From a virus, in the IMG/VR virus record IMGVR_UViG_3300042452_000984, positions 1 to 64,000 of that record: a DNA stretch of 64,000 bases; one strand, 5' to 3'. Positions 8,691 through 17,485 of the stretch are shown here, in pieces. The translations under genes were made by a program, and so were the position numbers. The notes under the pieces are model-generated. The model saw only the letters and a list, made by a program, of their open reading frames with translations. It had not been told where the DNA came from and made no database searches. Every line of letters starts with the position of its first letter. Position 1 is the stretch's first letter.

Positions 8691-8767
8691 GCTTTGGCAT
8701 TTCTCCGTAGCAAAAACGCTATAGACGTGTTAAAAATACACTTGTGTTTTATTTTTGCTACACGCCT

Positions 8768-9880
8768 ATGCCTGGCATTCGCACTTTATACCCCCGTGGC
8801 AGTAAAGAGGACGGTCTAGGCGTATTCCTAGCCAAAATGGGCAAGCACAAGCTTCTCACCCCTGCCCAGGAGATAGAGCTAGGGCGCCAAGTGCAGGAGG
8901 GGCTATGGGCGGCGGCAACGGTCCTAAGCGATCGCGATCGCCGTCAGCCACTACAAGAAGATTTTGAACGCCAGCACCGTAGCGAACACGGTGAACTACC
9001 AACCCAGGTGGAAATTGACACCTACTTTGACGAGGCACGGCAGCGGTTAATTGATACCTACCGCCAGGGCCACCCGGAGGCGACAGAGGCGGAGATGCGA
9101 CGCCATTTTGAACGGGTAGCCCGGCAGGGTAAGAAAGCTTGCGACCAGATGGTGATTCGTAACCTGCGCCTAGTAGTGAGTGTGGCCCACAAATATTCCA
9201 AGCACGGGCTAGAGCTAGGGGATTTAATCCAGGAGGGCGTCGTTGGATTAGTGCGAGGGGTGGAAAAGTTTGACCCGGCCAAGGGCTATAAATTTTCGAC
9301 CTATGCCTACTGGTGGATTCGTCAGGCGATCACCCGGGCCATCAGCAACAAGGCAAAGTCGATCCGCCTACCGATCCACGTCGTTGACGTACTCAATAAG
9401 GTGCGCCGCTATGGGCATGTTTTCCGGGCTCAGCACGGACGCTACCCAAGCGATCGCGAAGTGGCCGAGCATTTCTCCTCCCGCAATGGTGTCTCCGTCG
9501 ATGAATGGATGAGGCGGCTACAGCAGTTCAAGGCGATGAATATCGCGCCGACTAGCCTGGACCATGTGGTGGATAACGGCGATCGCGCTAAAAGCACAAT
9601 CCACGACCTTGTAGGGGGTATCGATGATAGTTCTGTCAGTTTGTTTGGAGATCAGGTTATCGAGGAATTGGGCGCCGCTGTGGTGGGCTTGCCGACCCGG
9701 GAGCGGCAGGTGGTGGAGCTAAAGTACGGGCTGCTCAGCGGCACACCCAAATCCCTCAGTGAAGTAGCCAGGGAGATGGATGCACCACTGGCGACGGTAC
9801 GAACGATCCACGTCAGGGCATTACGACGATTGTCTAGGGAGCGGCGAGGCTTGCGATCGCTGCTCGAAGGACTGGAGTGA
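8768..9880 (+). CDS. Phage-encoded RNA polymerase sigma-70 factor
   Basis: 370 residues from ATG 8768; an in-frame GTG at 8744 is less likely. Region 1.2 ([16 protein letters not shown]) comes first, then a charged insertion of about 60 residues, then the core: [16 protein letters not shown] and [20 protein letters not shown] (region 2.1-2.2), [19 protein letters not shown] (2.3-2.4), [15 protein letters not shown] (3.0), and a C-terminal [16 protein letters not shown] with [19 protein letters not shown] (region 4.2 HTH). This layout is that of primary-like (group 1/2) sigma factors rather than small ECF types. It probably redirects host polymerase to phage promoters. The downstream gene can start by a GTGA overlap at 9877. 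Confidence 0.93.
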   Translation: MPGIRTLYPRGSKEDGLGVFLAKMGKHKLLTPAQEIELGRQVQEGLWAAATVLSDRDRRQPLQEDFERQHRSEHGELPTQVEIDTYFDEARQRLIDTYRQGHPEATEAEMRRHFERVARQGKKACDQMVIRNLRLVVSVAHKYSKHGLELGDLIQEGVVGLVRGVEKFDPAKGYKFSTYAYWWIRQAITRAISNKAKSIRLPIHVVDVLNKVRRYGHVFRAQHGRYPSDREVAEHFSSRNGVSVDEWMRRLQQFKAMNIAPTSLDHVVDNGDRAKSTIHDLVGGIDDSSVSLFGDQVIEELGAAVVGLPTRERQVVELKYGLLSGTPKSLSEVAREMDAPLATVRTIHVRALRRLSRERRGLRSLLEGLE

Positions 9881-9887
9881 ACCTCGG

Positions 9888-9915
9888 TAGAATGGGGAGT
9901 AAATTACCCCTCCCC
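9888..9915 (+). promoter_or_regulatory. Possible promoter -10 and leader hairpin
   Basis: TAGAAT (9888-9893) is followed by the inverted repeat GGGGAG (9894-9899) / CTCCCC (9910-9915) just before the ATG at 9922. The pattern TAGAAT-GGGGAGTAAATT resembles TAAAATAGGCAGTAAATT at 51172-51189, upstream of another late gene, so both may be promoters of one class. Confidence 0.4.
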
Positions 9916-9921
9916 TACCCC

Positions 9922-12879
9922 ATGGCTATTACTACCCTGCGCCCGCTGCGCCCCCGGCGGGCTATTTTATTGCGCAAAGACGCCCAGCTAGGTTTATTTG
10001 GCGGTGAGACTGAGGTTAAACCGACAGCGGCGGCCAAGCGTCGGGAGCGAATGCTGCAGCCCAAGGCACCGCCTAAGCCACCCAAGCCCAGCACCAGGGC
10101 GACAGCACCCAAAGAGGGTGACACCCGTATCAACCGGGCAGGCAATGAGGAGGTATTGCGGGCAGGGCGGTGGCGATTGGCTAGTAACCCTAAGGTGGTT
10201 GCCAAGGATAGGGGAAGCGCTGCGATCGTCCCGGTGGTGGAGGCGGAAAAGCCTATGCCTGAAATGGACGAGGACGCGATCGGCCCGGCTGTGGAAGAAC
10301 CCATGGTGGAGGCGAAACAAAACGTCAGCGCTGAAGAGGCAATGATGCAGCGCTATGCTGCACCTGATGTCACCTACACCTCAGATGGTCCGACGCAAGG
10401 CTTTCCTGGAGGCTACGACGAATCCTTTGCGCGAAAAACCGTTAGAAGCCTCAAGACGCGACTAGATCTTCTGCGTTCGAGCGAAGCGATCGCAAGGCGG
10501 AATGCCAAATATTCTCCGAAAGCTTATGCTGAAAGCTATGAAAAGCATCAAAGAACCAAGCAAGCATTTTTGTCAAGCTTGACGCCTTTAGATGACAGGC
10601 TAATAGACCTATTGCCGCCAGAAAATACTAAAAGGCAAGTTGAAATAGACAAAAAAATAGTAGAAGAGTGGATGGACTTGAACCCTGTCCGTGTTTCTGC
10701 TGACTACGTTCGAGTGCTAGCTGCAATGACTCCCGAGGAAGTCATAAAAAGGAACATGAGATCTGTTCCAAATCAAACCTTGTCTGACGAGTTTGCCAAG
10801 TATGCCGTAAGAAGCGGGCTGTATTGGACAGACTCCCGAACGGGAGGCAGCTTTCAGCTAGGGCCAGATTTAACTCGAGAACTTAAGCTAGCCGACAGAG
10901 CTAAGCGAATTTTTGGAATCAGTGTGGCGGAAACTCCAGACGACAGGGGGCAGATAAACAAACCTGCCGCCAAACCCAAAAGCCGACGCAAACCAGTAGA
11001 ACCGGAACCCACCGCCGTCCCCGCCGAGGTGATTGACGATGCACCCAAACCTACCAAGCTAGGCGATCGCATCCGAGCGATCGCCAATGACCTGCGTGAC
11101 GAAAATGATGAGCAGAAAAAGATCGCGGCCCGCATCCTAGGCGCAGCGGCCCAGATGGCACAGAACTACGACAACTTAGTGGGTGAAGTTGTGGATATGG
11201 TGGGCGAGGACTTGGGTGAGGACATCAGAAGCCTTAACCCAGACGCCACCCAGGCGGACGTAGAGATGGTAGCCAGAGACGGCGGCAACGAGCCACCCCC
11301 CACCCGACTGGCTGACAAAATGAAGGCGATCGCTAATGACCTGCGCAACGAAACCAACGAGCAGGTTAAGGCAACCGCCCGCATCCTTGACGCTGCCGCC
11401 CAAATCGCTCAGAACTACGACAACCTAGTCGATGAAGTGGCGGAGATGGTTGGCGAAGACCTTGAGGCGGGAGGGGGTGCGATCTCGCCTGCTGTGGAGG
11501 AACCCATGGTGGAGGCGGAGGAATCCCAGAAAGAAAAATTTGAGCGCATATACAGCCTTAGCACAGGCAAAAGGCTTAGAGCCTTAAATGAACTACCAAA
11601 CGATGAATGGCAAGCCTATTCAGAATGGGAAAAAAACAAAGGAAATGAGACCGCTTCTCCGCCAGAACCTCAAGAAAAAAGTGAGCCTGTAGCGGAAGAA
11701 GAAAAAGACGATCTTTTGTCCGATCCCTTCGCCGCCGACATTTCGCTATCTATGGCGCGACAGGCTCATGCAGGCACCTCTTTTGATCCAGACAAGCGCG
11801 GAGAAGATGAGGTCCGCGATTATGTGCAGCATTTACGCGCTGTCCAGAATAGCTTAAACAATATTGCCGAGACTCCAGAACAGCAAGCACTGGCGGCGGC
11901 GGAGTTTGATCGCTATCGGCAAGGCTACCAACGTCGCTACACCGACAGCCTAGCCCGCCGTGGTCGGATCGTATCTCCGATGATAGTTGGCCCAGCACGG
12001 TTCCCCGTTGACCAGATGGAAAAACGGCGTAGCTCCTACGAGCGATCTATCAATGAACTACTGGAATGGAGCGATCGCGCCCAAAACGCAGCCAAGAAGG
12101 CAGTCCTTGCCGCCGCCCCTGGCGGTGACCCGACCGCGCCAATATCCAGCGATGACCCTGACGCTATAAAAAAATTGCAGGCTCAGATTGATGCTGCTGA
12201 AAAGCGACAGGCGGCAATGAAGGCTGGCAATAAGATCGTGGTCGATAAGACTCTGACCGATGGTCAGAAACTTGCCAAGTTGATCGAGCTAGGCATTGAA
12301 AAATCTGATGCAGAATATGCACTTAGACGAGATGGTACTGACTCTCGCCCATACGGGTTCCAACGCTTTCAATTCTCTAATAACAGCGCCAACATTCGCC
12401 GGATGAAGCAGCGGATCGTCACATTAGAAAAAAAGCGTAGTCAATCAACTCGTTCCATCACTGTTGGCGACATCAAAATCACTGACGATGTAGAGGCAAA
12501 TCGTTTGCGGTTAGTATTCCCTGGTAAACCGTCAAGCGAGGTACGCGACAAGCTAAAGCGATCCGGCTTTAGGTGGTCTCCGAAAGAAGGCGCATGGCAA
12601 CGGATGAGAAGCAATGACGCTATTTATGCCGCAGAGCAAGCACTAGGGATCAAGCTCACCAAATCCTTGCCCCCTGGCCCCGTCTTCACCCTAATGGGCG
12701 CGCCCTATATCTTCGACCCTAACCGCGCCGTCCTACGCAAGGCTGGCACCAGTTGGGAGCAATTTGTGGCTGACCTCAGCAAGGAAGCTGATGACGACCC
12801 ATGCTGGAAGGGCTACGAGGCTGTAGGTATGAAAAAGAAACGCGGCAAGATGGTTCCGAATTGCGTCCCCATTAACTAA
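9922..12879 (+). CDS. Mosaic polyvalent protein with clamp motif, 985 residues
   Basis: I prefer ATG 9922 (a GTG at 9877 overlaps the sigma stop). The N-terminus has the recurrent module: ILLRK, then QLGLFGG at residues 22-28 (identical to the clamp-binding peptide of E. coli Pol II), then GDTRINRAGNEEVL and GRWRLA. Two copies of a roughly 55-residue helical repeat (RAIANDLRDE, AQNYDNLVGEV, MVGEDL) lie near 380 and 464. Near 860-905 is a compact domain (RLRLVFPGKPSSEVR, GFRWSPKEGAWQR) that I know from phage and plasmid polyvalent proteins. The C-terminus repeats the module (FTLMGAPYIF, VLRKAG) and ends in CWKGYEAVGMKKK and PNCVP, a short tail seen in other phage head-region proteins. Segments at 10330-10960 and 11510-11740 look markedly more A+T-rich. 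Probably a virion or injected protein. Confidence 0.8.
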   Translation: MAITTLRPLRPRRAILLRKDAQLGLFGGETEVKPTAAAKRRERMLQPKAPPKPPKPSTRATAPKEGDTRINRAGNEEVLRAGRWRLASNPKVVAKDRGSAAIVPVVEAEKPMPEMDEDAIGPAVEEPMVEAKQNVSAEEAMMQRYAAPDVTYTSDGPTQGFPGGYDESFARKTVRSLKTRLDLLRSSEAIARRNAKYSPKAYAESYEKHQRTKQAFLSSLTPLDDRLIDLLPPENTKRQVEIDKKIVEEWMDLNPVRVSADYVRVLAAMTPEEVIKRNMRSVPNQTLSDEFAKYAVRSGLYWTDSRTGGSFQLGPDLTRELKLADRAKRIFGISVAETPDDRGQINKPAAKPKSRRKPVEPEPTAVPAEVIDDAPKPTKLGDRIRAIANDLRDENDEQKKIAARILGAAAQMAQNYDNLVGEVVDMVGEDLGEDIRSLNPDATQADVEMVARDGGNEPPPTRLADKMKAIANDLRNETNEQVKATARILDAAAQIAQNYDNLVDEVAEMVGEDLEAGGGAISPAVEEPMVEAEESQKEKFERIYSLSTGKRLRALNELPNDEWQAYSEWEKNKGNETASPPEPQEKSEPVAEEEKDDLLSDPFAADISLSMARQAHAGTSFDPDKRGEDEVRDYVQHLRAVQNSLNNIAETPEQQALAAAEFDRYRQGYQRRYTDSLARRGRIVSPMIVGPARFPVDQMEKRRSSYERSINELLEWSDRAQNAAKKAVLAAAPGGDPTAPISSDDPDAIKKLQAQIDAAEKRQAAMKAGNKIVVDKTLTDGQKLAKLIELGIEKSDAEYALRRDGTDSRPYGFQRFQFSNNSANIRRMKQRIVTLEKKRSQSTRSITVGDIKITDDVEANRLRLVFPGKPSSEVRDKLKRSGFRWSPKEGAWQRMRSNDAIYAAEQALGIKLTKSLPPGPVFTLMGAPYIFDPNRAVLRKAGTSWEQFVADLSKEADDDPCWKGYEAVGMKKKRGKMVPNCVPIN

Positions 12880-12888
12880 CACTCCACC

Positions 12889-14541
12889 ATGAAAACTTTT
12901 ACCCTTGCAGGCGATCGCTACACCGCGATCGCGTCCCCCCGTGGCATCGTCTTTCGCAAAGCGGCGGACTTTGACACCCGGCTACCGATGGATGCTGAAC
13001 AGCGGGGCAGCATTGGCGCCGACCTGAATGCCTTGCTGTGTTCGCTAATAGACCTACGCCTATCGCTGCAACTAGCCCACTGGAATGTGAAGGGCATTAA
13101 TTTCCAGCAATTGCATGAACTTTTCGATAAGTTGCAAAAAAGCCTATTGCCCCACATTGACCTGGTGGCTGAGAATGTAGCCACCCTGGGGATGGTGGTG
13201 GTAGGCACTGCGGACGATATCGGCGATCGCACCATCCTGATGCCCTACAGCAATGGCAGCGACCAGTACGCCATCCTAGACGAACTAGCGGACCGCTACG
13301 CTTACCTAATCCGCCACATGATGGACTTGGTTGAGGAGCTACTGGCTGATGGCATCCAGGGGATTGCTGACGTACTGATAGGCATCCACATGGACATGGA
13401 ACGCAACGGCCTTTATTTTCTAGAATCCCATATCCCTAGCGCTAACCTACAGAAGGCAGCCAGGCGATCCATGCTGGAGGAGGGCGCTACCAAGGAACAC
13501 AACGGCGTCACCTACCGGCTCAATAAAAACCGTCGCTGGGAACGGAGCGATCGAGGCAGTAAGCCAGCCAGGAGCAGAAAGCCAAAGCCTCCCGGTGGTG
13601 TAGTGCCCGTCATCGCTATGGATGGCGCTAAAGCAAAAGGTAAGCCGAAAGCAATGCGCTTTGACAGCCGTCCCCCGGGCGGCGCCCAGGCGATGCAGCA
13701 GGGCAAGTTAAACGCTAAGGCACAGCGGGCGGCGGCCAAGGTAACGCCCAAAGCATCCCCCGCGAGTAAGCCTGCTAAGGCGAAAGCGGCCCCGGCGGAT
13801 AAGGTAAAGCCGAAGACGAAAAGAGCTGAGGTAAAGCCGAAGGCAGAGAAAGCCCAGCCAAAGGCAAAAGCGATCGCGTCCTATGGTGAGTTCAAAAACG
13901 AAGTTGCTAGGATCTACGACAAGCTCAACACTGAAGAAAACCTAGGCAACATGGTGCCTATCTATCGCATTCGCCGCGAGCTAGGCGATCGCGTCTCCCG
14001 TGCGCAATTCAGAGAATGGTTGCTTGACGTGCAAGCGGAGGACAAGATCCAAATGATGGGCGGTGTTACGGAGGGCTCAACCGACGATCAACGAGCCGAT
14101 GGCATTATGATGCCGGGCGGCAGAATTAGGTTTTACGTCAAAAAGCTAAAGGACTTTGACGGCAACGACGAGGCAGATTCATCTAACGCTCGCCAGCAGC
14201 CTAAGCCATCAACGCCGTTGCAACCTAAGGCGAAAACAACGCCCATCAAGTCCTACGACGACTTTAAGAGCGAAGTAGCCAGCACCTATGACAGGCTGAA
14301 CAAGGACTACAACCTAGGCGGTTTAGTTCCTATCCACCGCATCCGCCGCGAGCTAGGCAACCGTGTCTCACGCAAGCAGTTTGATAACTGGTTGATCGAT
14401 GTCCAGGTCGACGATCATGTGCAGCTGATGGGCGGCGCCTTGCCCAACGCTACCCAGGCAGACAAAGATGATGCCCTGCAGATAATGGGAAATCTCCGCT
14501 TCTACGTCAAAAAGTTGAGAGACTTTGGCGGTAAGCCTTAA
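12889..14541 (+). CDS. dps: Dps ferritin fused to two winged-helix-like repeats
   Basis: 550 residues. Residues 1-25 carry the module FTLAGDRY and GIVFRKA. Residues about 43-185 are a complete Dps domain: LNALLCSLIDLRL, AHWNVKG, LHELFD and HIDLVAENV. The five ferroxidase ligands are all present (H64, H76, D80, D91, E95) with exactly the spacing of E. coli Dps (H51, H63, D67, D78, E82). After Dps comes NGVTYRLNKNRRWER, then a Lys/Ala/Pro-rich linker like histone tails, then two copies of a roughly 95-residue domain (from about 331 and 455) with MVPIYRIRRELGDRVSR / LVPIHRIRRELGNRVSR and ending RFYVKKL. I judge these to be winged-helix DNA-binding domains. The protein would bind DNA and detoxify Fe(II)/peroxide, perhaps inside the head. 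Confidence 0.88.
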   Translation: MKTFTLAGDRYTAIASPRGIVFRKAADFDTRLPMDAEQRGSIGADLNALLCSLIDLRLSLQLAHWNVKGINFQQLHELFDKLQKSLLPHIDLVAENVATLGMVVVGTADDIGDRTILMPYSNGSDQYAILDELADRYAYLIRHMMDLVEELLADGIQGIADVLIGIHMDMERNGLYFLESHIPSANLQKAARRSMLEEGATKEHNGVTYRLNKNRRWERSDRGSKPARSRKPKPPGGVVPVIAMDGAKAKGKPKAMRFDSRPPGGAQAMQQGKLNAKAQRAAAKVTPKASPASKPAKAKAAPADKVKPKTKRAEVKPKAEKAQPKAKAIASYGEFKNEVARIYDKLNTEENLGNMVPIYRIRRELGDRVSRAQFREWLLDVQAEDKIQMMGGVTEGSTDDQRADGIMMPGGRIRFYVKKLKDFDGNDEADSSNARQQPKPSTPLQPKAKTTPIKSYDDFKSEVASTYDRLNKDYNLGGLVPIHRIRRELGNRVSRKQFDNWLIDVQVDDHVQLMGGALPNATQADKDDALQIMGNLRFYVKKLRDFGGKP

Positions 14542-14547
14542 CTAACG

Positions 14548-14579
14548 CTTATTTGCAATAAGTAACCCCAGGCTATACT
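14548..14579 (+). promoter_or_regulatory. Promoter with CTTATTTGCAATAAG dyad
   Basis: The inverted repeat CTTATTTGCAATAAG (14548-14562) contains TTGCAA as -35; TATACT (14574-14579) follows after 15 bases. The same core occurs at 7476, 19952 and, inside a gene, 60695. Confidence 0.55.
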
Positions 14580-14605
14580 GAGGCTGTCCTCCTTCTTTAG
14601 GCACC

Positions 14606-15046
14606 ATGGGCACTCAACAGGACCTCTACAAAATGCTGGCGGAAGGCGGCACCCGCCTTAGGGATACCCGACGCATCCACCAGCAGGCGATCGCAGGCAT
14701 CGCCGCTCAGCAACAGCAAACCCTATCCGAGCTATCGCGGCTGCGCGATCGCATCGAGTCAGCCGGTATCGGCAACGACCCGGAGGCGGAGGCGCAATAC
14801 CTGAAATTGCTGGCCACCAAGCGCAAGCTGGAGCAAGTACACCAGATGAACCCGGTGCTCGCCTCCATGCCACCTGTGGCCCTCCAGAAGGCGTTGGACT
14901 ATGGCTTATTTCTATTGCAGGTCTACAGCGGCGGACGGCTTTCTAAGGCATCTGGCGGCGACATAGAGGCCCATATCCTGCGGCTAAAGCGCTACCGTCA
15001 CCCGGCAGCAGTAGCCCAAATCAACGCACTGGAGCAATTACTGTGA
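14606..15046 (+). CDS. Unrecognised helical phage protein, 146 residues
   Basis: Starts shortly after the promoter at 14548-14579 and overlaps the next gene by GTGA (15043-15046). The first 85 residues are a probable coiled coil (IAGIAAQQQQTLSELSRLRD, then ATKRKLEQVHQM), followed by a helical C-terminal half. It opens the head-gene region, where small terminase subunits or head accessory proteins are common, but I see no HTH and cannot assign it. Confidence 0.75.
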   Translation: MGTQQDLYKMLAEGGTRLRDTRRIHQQAIAGIAAQQQQTLSELSRLRDRIESAGIGNDPEAEAQYLKLLATKRKLEQVHQMNPVLASMPPVALQKALDYGLFLLQVYSGGRLSKASGGDIEAHILRLKRYRHPAAVAQINALEQLL

Positions 15047-15909
15047 ACCACCCGATCCTTGACGATGGGCTATGCACGCCAGACGGGCGATCGCTAGCCT
15101 GGACGGACAATGCCTACCTGCTAACCTGGCCCGGTGAACTGGTCTACGGTGAACCCTTGCCGGTGGCAACCGACCAGCCCGAGCAATTTGAAGACCGTAA
15201 GAAAGAGTGGGACTATGACAGCGATCGCGGGCGTCCCCGCCGGCGGGAGAAGCGATCGCCGGTGGATGTACCGGACCAACCGCTGAACCGACTCAGGCGA
15301 CTACTGAGCAATGGCAGGCCGGAGACGGTTGAACCGGGGCCACGCTTTGCACGACCGGACCAAGCCTCTGCCTTTGCCATGCAGCAGGGCCACCTATCGC
15401 GTAGTGCGCTCCTAGACGAGCTAGAATGCCGTGTGCTGCTAGGGGATTGGCCGATGGGTGGTGAGACACCCCTAACCTTCTATGCAGGCGCTCAGACGGT
15501 CCTAGATGCCCTGGCGACCGACTTCTTTAATGAACCGATTATCCCGCCGGTGCTATTGAATGCGATCGGGCCTAGGCGGGCGGGGGAGGTGTTAGCGGGC
15601 TATATGGGTAGCCCCCATGCCCAGGAGATTGTTAGGCGTTGGCGGGATGGCACCTGGCGCACTATCGACCAACGGCTAGACGAAAAGTTGCAGCTGTGCC
15701 AGGAGTCCATGTTCAGTTGGGCGGCGGCGGGGCAAAAGCCTGTCCTATCCCCTGAGGGTGAGCCAGACGCTATCCTTATCCTGGCTAGTGCAGCAACGGC
15801 AACGGTCGCGGTTTATCACCTAGCCAACCTGGGGCAAGCGTTGAAGGATTTTCAGAAGAGCGGTAGGGATGCGATCGCGGGGGTGTTAGATGGGTTGGCT
15901 GGCGATTAA
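15043..15909 (+). CDS. Unrecognised phage protein, 288 residues
   Basis: GTG start coupled to the upstream stop. N-terminal part (to about 110) is polar and Arg/Pro-rich (DRGRPRRREKRSP); the C-terminal part is alanine-rich and probably helical, with a hydrophobic ILILASAATATVAVYHL near residue 245 that is marginal as a membrane segment. Position suggests a head-assembly role; no family recognised. Confidence 0.7.
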   Translation: MNHPILDDGLCTPDGRSLAWTDNAYLLTWPGELVYGEPLPVATDQPEQFEDRKKEWDYDSDRGRPRRREKRSPVDVPDQPLNRLRRLLSNGRPETVEPGPRFARPDQASAFAMQQGHLSRSALLDELECRVLLGDWPMGGETPLTFYAGAQTVLDALATDFFNEPIIPPVLLNAIGPRRAGEVLAGYMGSPHAQEIVRRWRDGTWRTIDQRLDEKLQLCQESMFSWAAAGQKPVLSPEGEPDAILILASAATATVAVYHLANLGQALKDFQKSGRDAIAGVLDGLAGD

Positions 15910-15940
15910 TTAAAACAGGAACGTAATTCCGCCGTCACAG

Positions 15941-15973
15941 CGCTTATATGCTTTAAGCAATGTGCGCTAACAT
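15941..15973 (+). promoter_or_regulatory. Possible promoter of the CoiA-like gene
   Basis: CGCTTATATGCTTT (15941-15954), the reverse of the AAAGCATATA-type motif at 6986, lies just upstream of TAACAT (15968-15973), a plausible -10. The whole 100-base gap before 16010 is A+T-rich. Confidence 0.4.
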
Positions 15974-16009
15974 AAGTCTGTATGAACTCATGTTGAGATA
16001 GGCGGGCGC

Positions 16010-17485
16010 ATGGTTACTACGAGTTTTGAAATACGTCCTGAAACAAGGTTTGATGAGCAAGTCATTAAACCATCAGTGATTGGCGACCTTGAGAATTTTT
16101 CGGCGGCGATTCTGGAGCGGCAATCACAGGAAAAGGAGCTATTTAAGCCTGGGCTTCATGTGTGTTCATCTTGCGCTGCTGCTGTGTTGGCAAAAATGGG
16201 GGATTCAGAGGCTTGGCGGTTTAGAGACCGATCTGTATTAGAACAGTGTGATAGAGAGGGGCACAGCGATCGGGTCGAAGGTGGGCAAGCGATCTTGCAC
16301 AAAAATCGCCTAATCAGCGACGGCAGAGTTCACCCTAAAATTGCCACCCGGTTTGTTGCTTGCTCAGACAAACACTTGAAAGCGCCTGATGGTCGCCGGG
16401 CAAGCTACCGCCACTTGCCCGGTCACGGTGAAAACTGCAGGGCAGACACCGAACACGAAAGAATAACCGATCGATTGAGATCCGTTTTCACCAACGAGCT
16501 AAAAGCGCTTTACCCTGACTGTAATATCACCGACCAGCTAAACCTAAAAGCCTCAGACGACCTCAACCAGCGACCGGATATTAAATTCACCATCAAGGGG
16601 GATACCCCGTCAGGGCCGGTCGATTTCGCGATCGCCGTCGAAGTGCAGCAGTCTAAAATCGCCTTTGATGCCTGGGAAAATCGCAACCAAGGGCTATTGA
16701 CTGTTGCTACCCCTGTAGTGTGGGTCTTCAAGCAAAGCAGGTCTGGGGGCTCATTCAAGCCTATTCTAACTTCTATGGTGGAGGGCGACTTGCCTGCCTG
16801 GGTTTACCACATTGAAGGTGAGCCCGGCAGTGATGATGGCAACTTGATATTGACGCCCGCAAAAGATGGCTACCCTAATTTTTGGGGTGGGTTCGATACA
16901 CCGAATCAGCCCAAAGAAAATCTAGTCTGCCAAAACGCTTACCATCGGAGACGCAAAGAGATCGCTGAAACCTATCGGGTTGGAGTATCAGGCAGATCCG
17001 AAGTGACTTTGATCGGTGGACTTGCCCAGCTTAGAAGTATTTTGCCAGGGCTAGCTGCGCCCCAATCTGTTCATCCGACACCGGCGGCGCTAGATGCAGC
17101 TCCGGCAGAAACCACAACCCCGACGAGGCATTGGAAAGGTGGGTTGGTGTGGTGGGATTTCAGTGTAGGATCTTATGTTGCGCTTGAGGGAGGACTCTAT
17201 GGAATCCTTGTCCCTAAGCCGCGAGAATGGTGCCTCAGTCAAACATTTCCCAGCCCTGATCCGCTTCTTTATGTGCGATACAAAGGTAGATGCACGTTTC
17301 ACCCCGCTCTTTTCAATAAATCAGAATCGGAGTTGTCTTCAGGCTTTTATCGGCTGAAGAACGGCAAAGTCATTGAAATTCTTACAGAGTGCCATTCTGA
17401 GGCGCAATCAAACGCAGTTACAGCGCATCGGCTCAGTCAGCTTACCTTTTTCGAGAACCCTATAAACGGAATATCTCGGCTTTAA
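16010..17485 (+). CDS. CoiA-like PD-(D/E)XK nuclease with zinc-type motif
   Basis: 491 residues. An N-terminal CSSC pair and further Cys/His residues resemble a zinc site. The middle has the competence-protein CoiA-like nuclease signature: RPDIKFTI, then AIAVEVQQSK, then ENRNQGLLTVATPVVWVFK; the D and the E-x-Q pair are the expected catalytic residues. CoiA-type proteins act on incoming DNA in natural transformation, and related nucleases occur on mobile elements. The C-terminal 100 residues are unassigned but include QLTFF near the end (17438-17452), a near match to clamp-binding peptides. Base composition is visibly lower in G+C than the neighbours, and the gene has its own promoter region, so it looks like an acquired cassette. 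Converges with a minus-strand gene, overlapping by 4 bases. Confidence 0.8.
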   Translation: MVTTSFEIRPETRFDEQVIKPSVIGDLENFSAAILERQSQEKELFKPGLHVCSSCAAAVLAKMGDSEAWRFRDRSVLEQCDREGHSDRVEGGQAILHKNRLISDGRVHPKIATRFVACSDKHLKAPDGRRASYRHLPGHGENCRADTEHERITDRLRSVFTNELKALYPDCNITDQLNLKASDDLNQRPDIKFTIKGDTPSGPVDFAIAVEVQQSKIAFDAWENRNQGLLTVATPVVWVFKQSRSGGSFKPILTSMVEGDLPAWVYHIEGEPGSDDGNLILTPAKDGYPNFWGGFDTPNQPKENLVCQNAYHRRRKEIAETYRVGVSGRSEVTLIGGLAQLRSILPGLAAPQSVHPTPAALDAAPAETTTPTRHWKGGLVWWDFSVGSYVALEGGLYGILVPKPREWCLSQTFPSPDPLLYVRYKGRCTFHPALFNKSESELSSGFYRLKNGKVIEILTECHSEAQSNAVTAHRLSQLTFFENPINGISRL

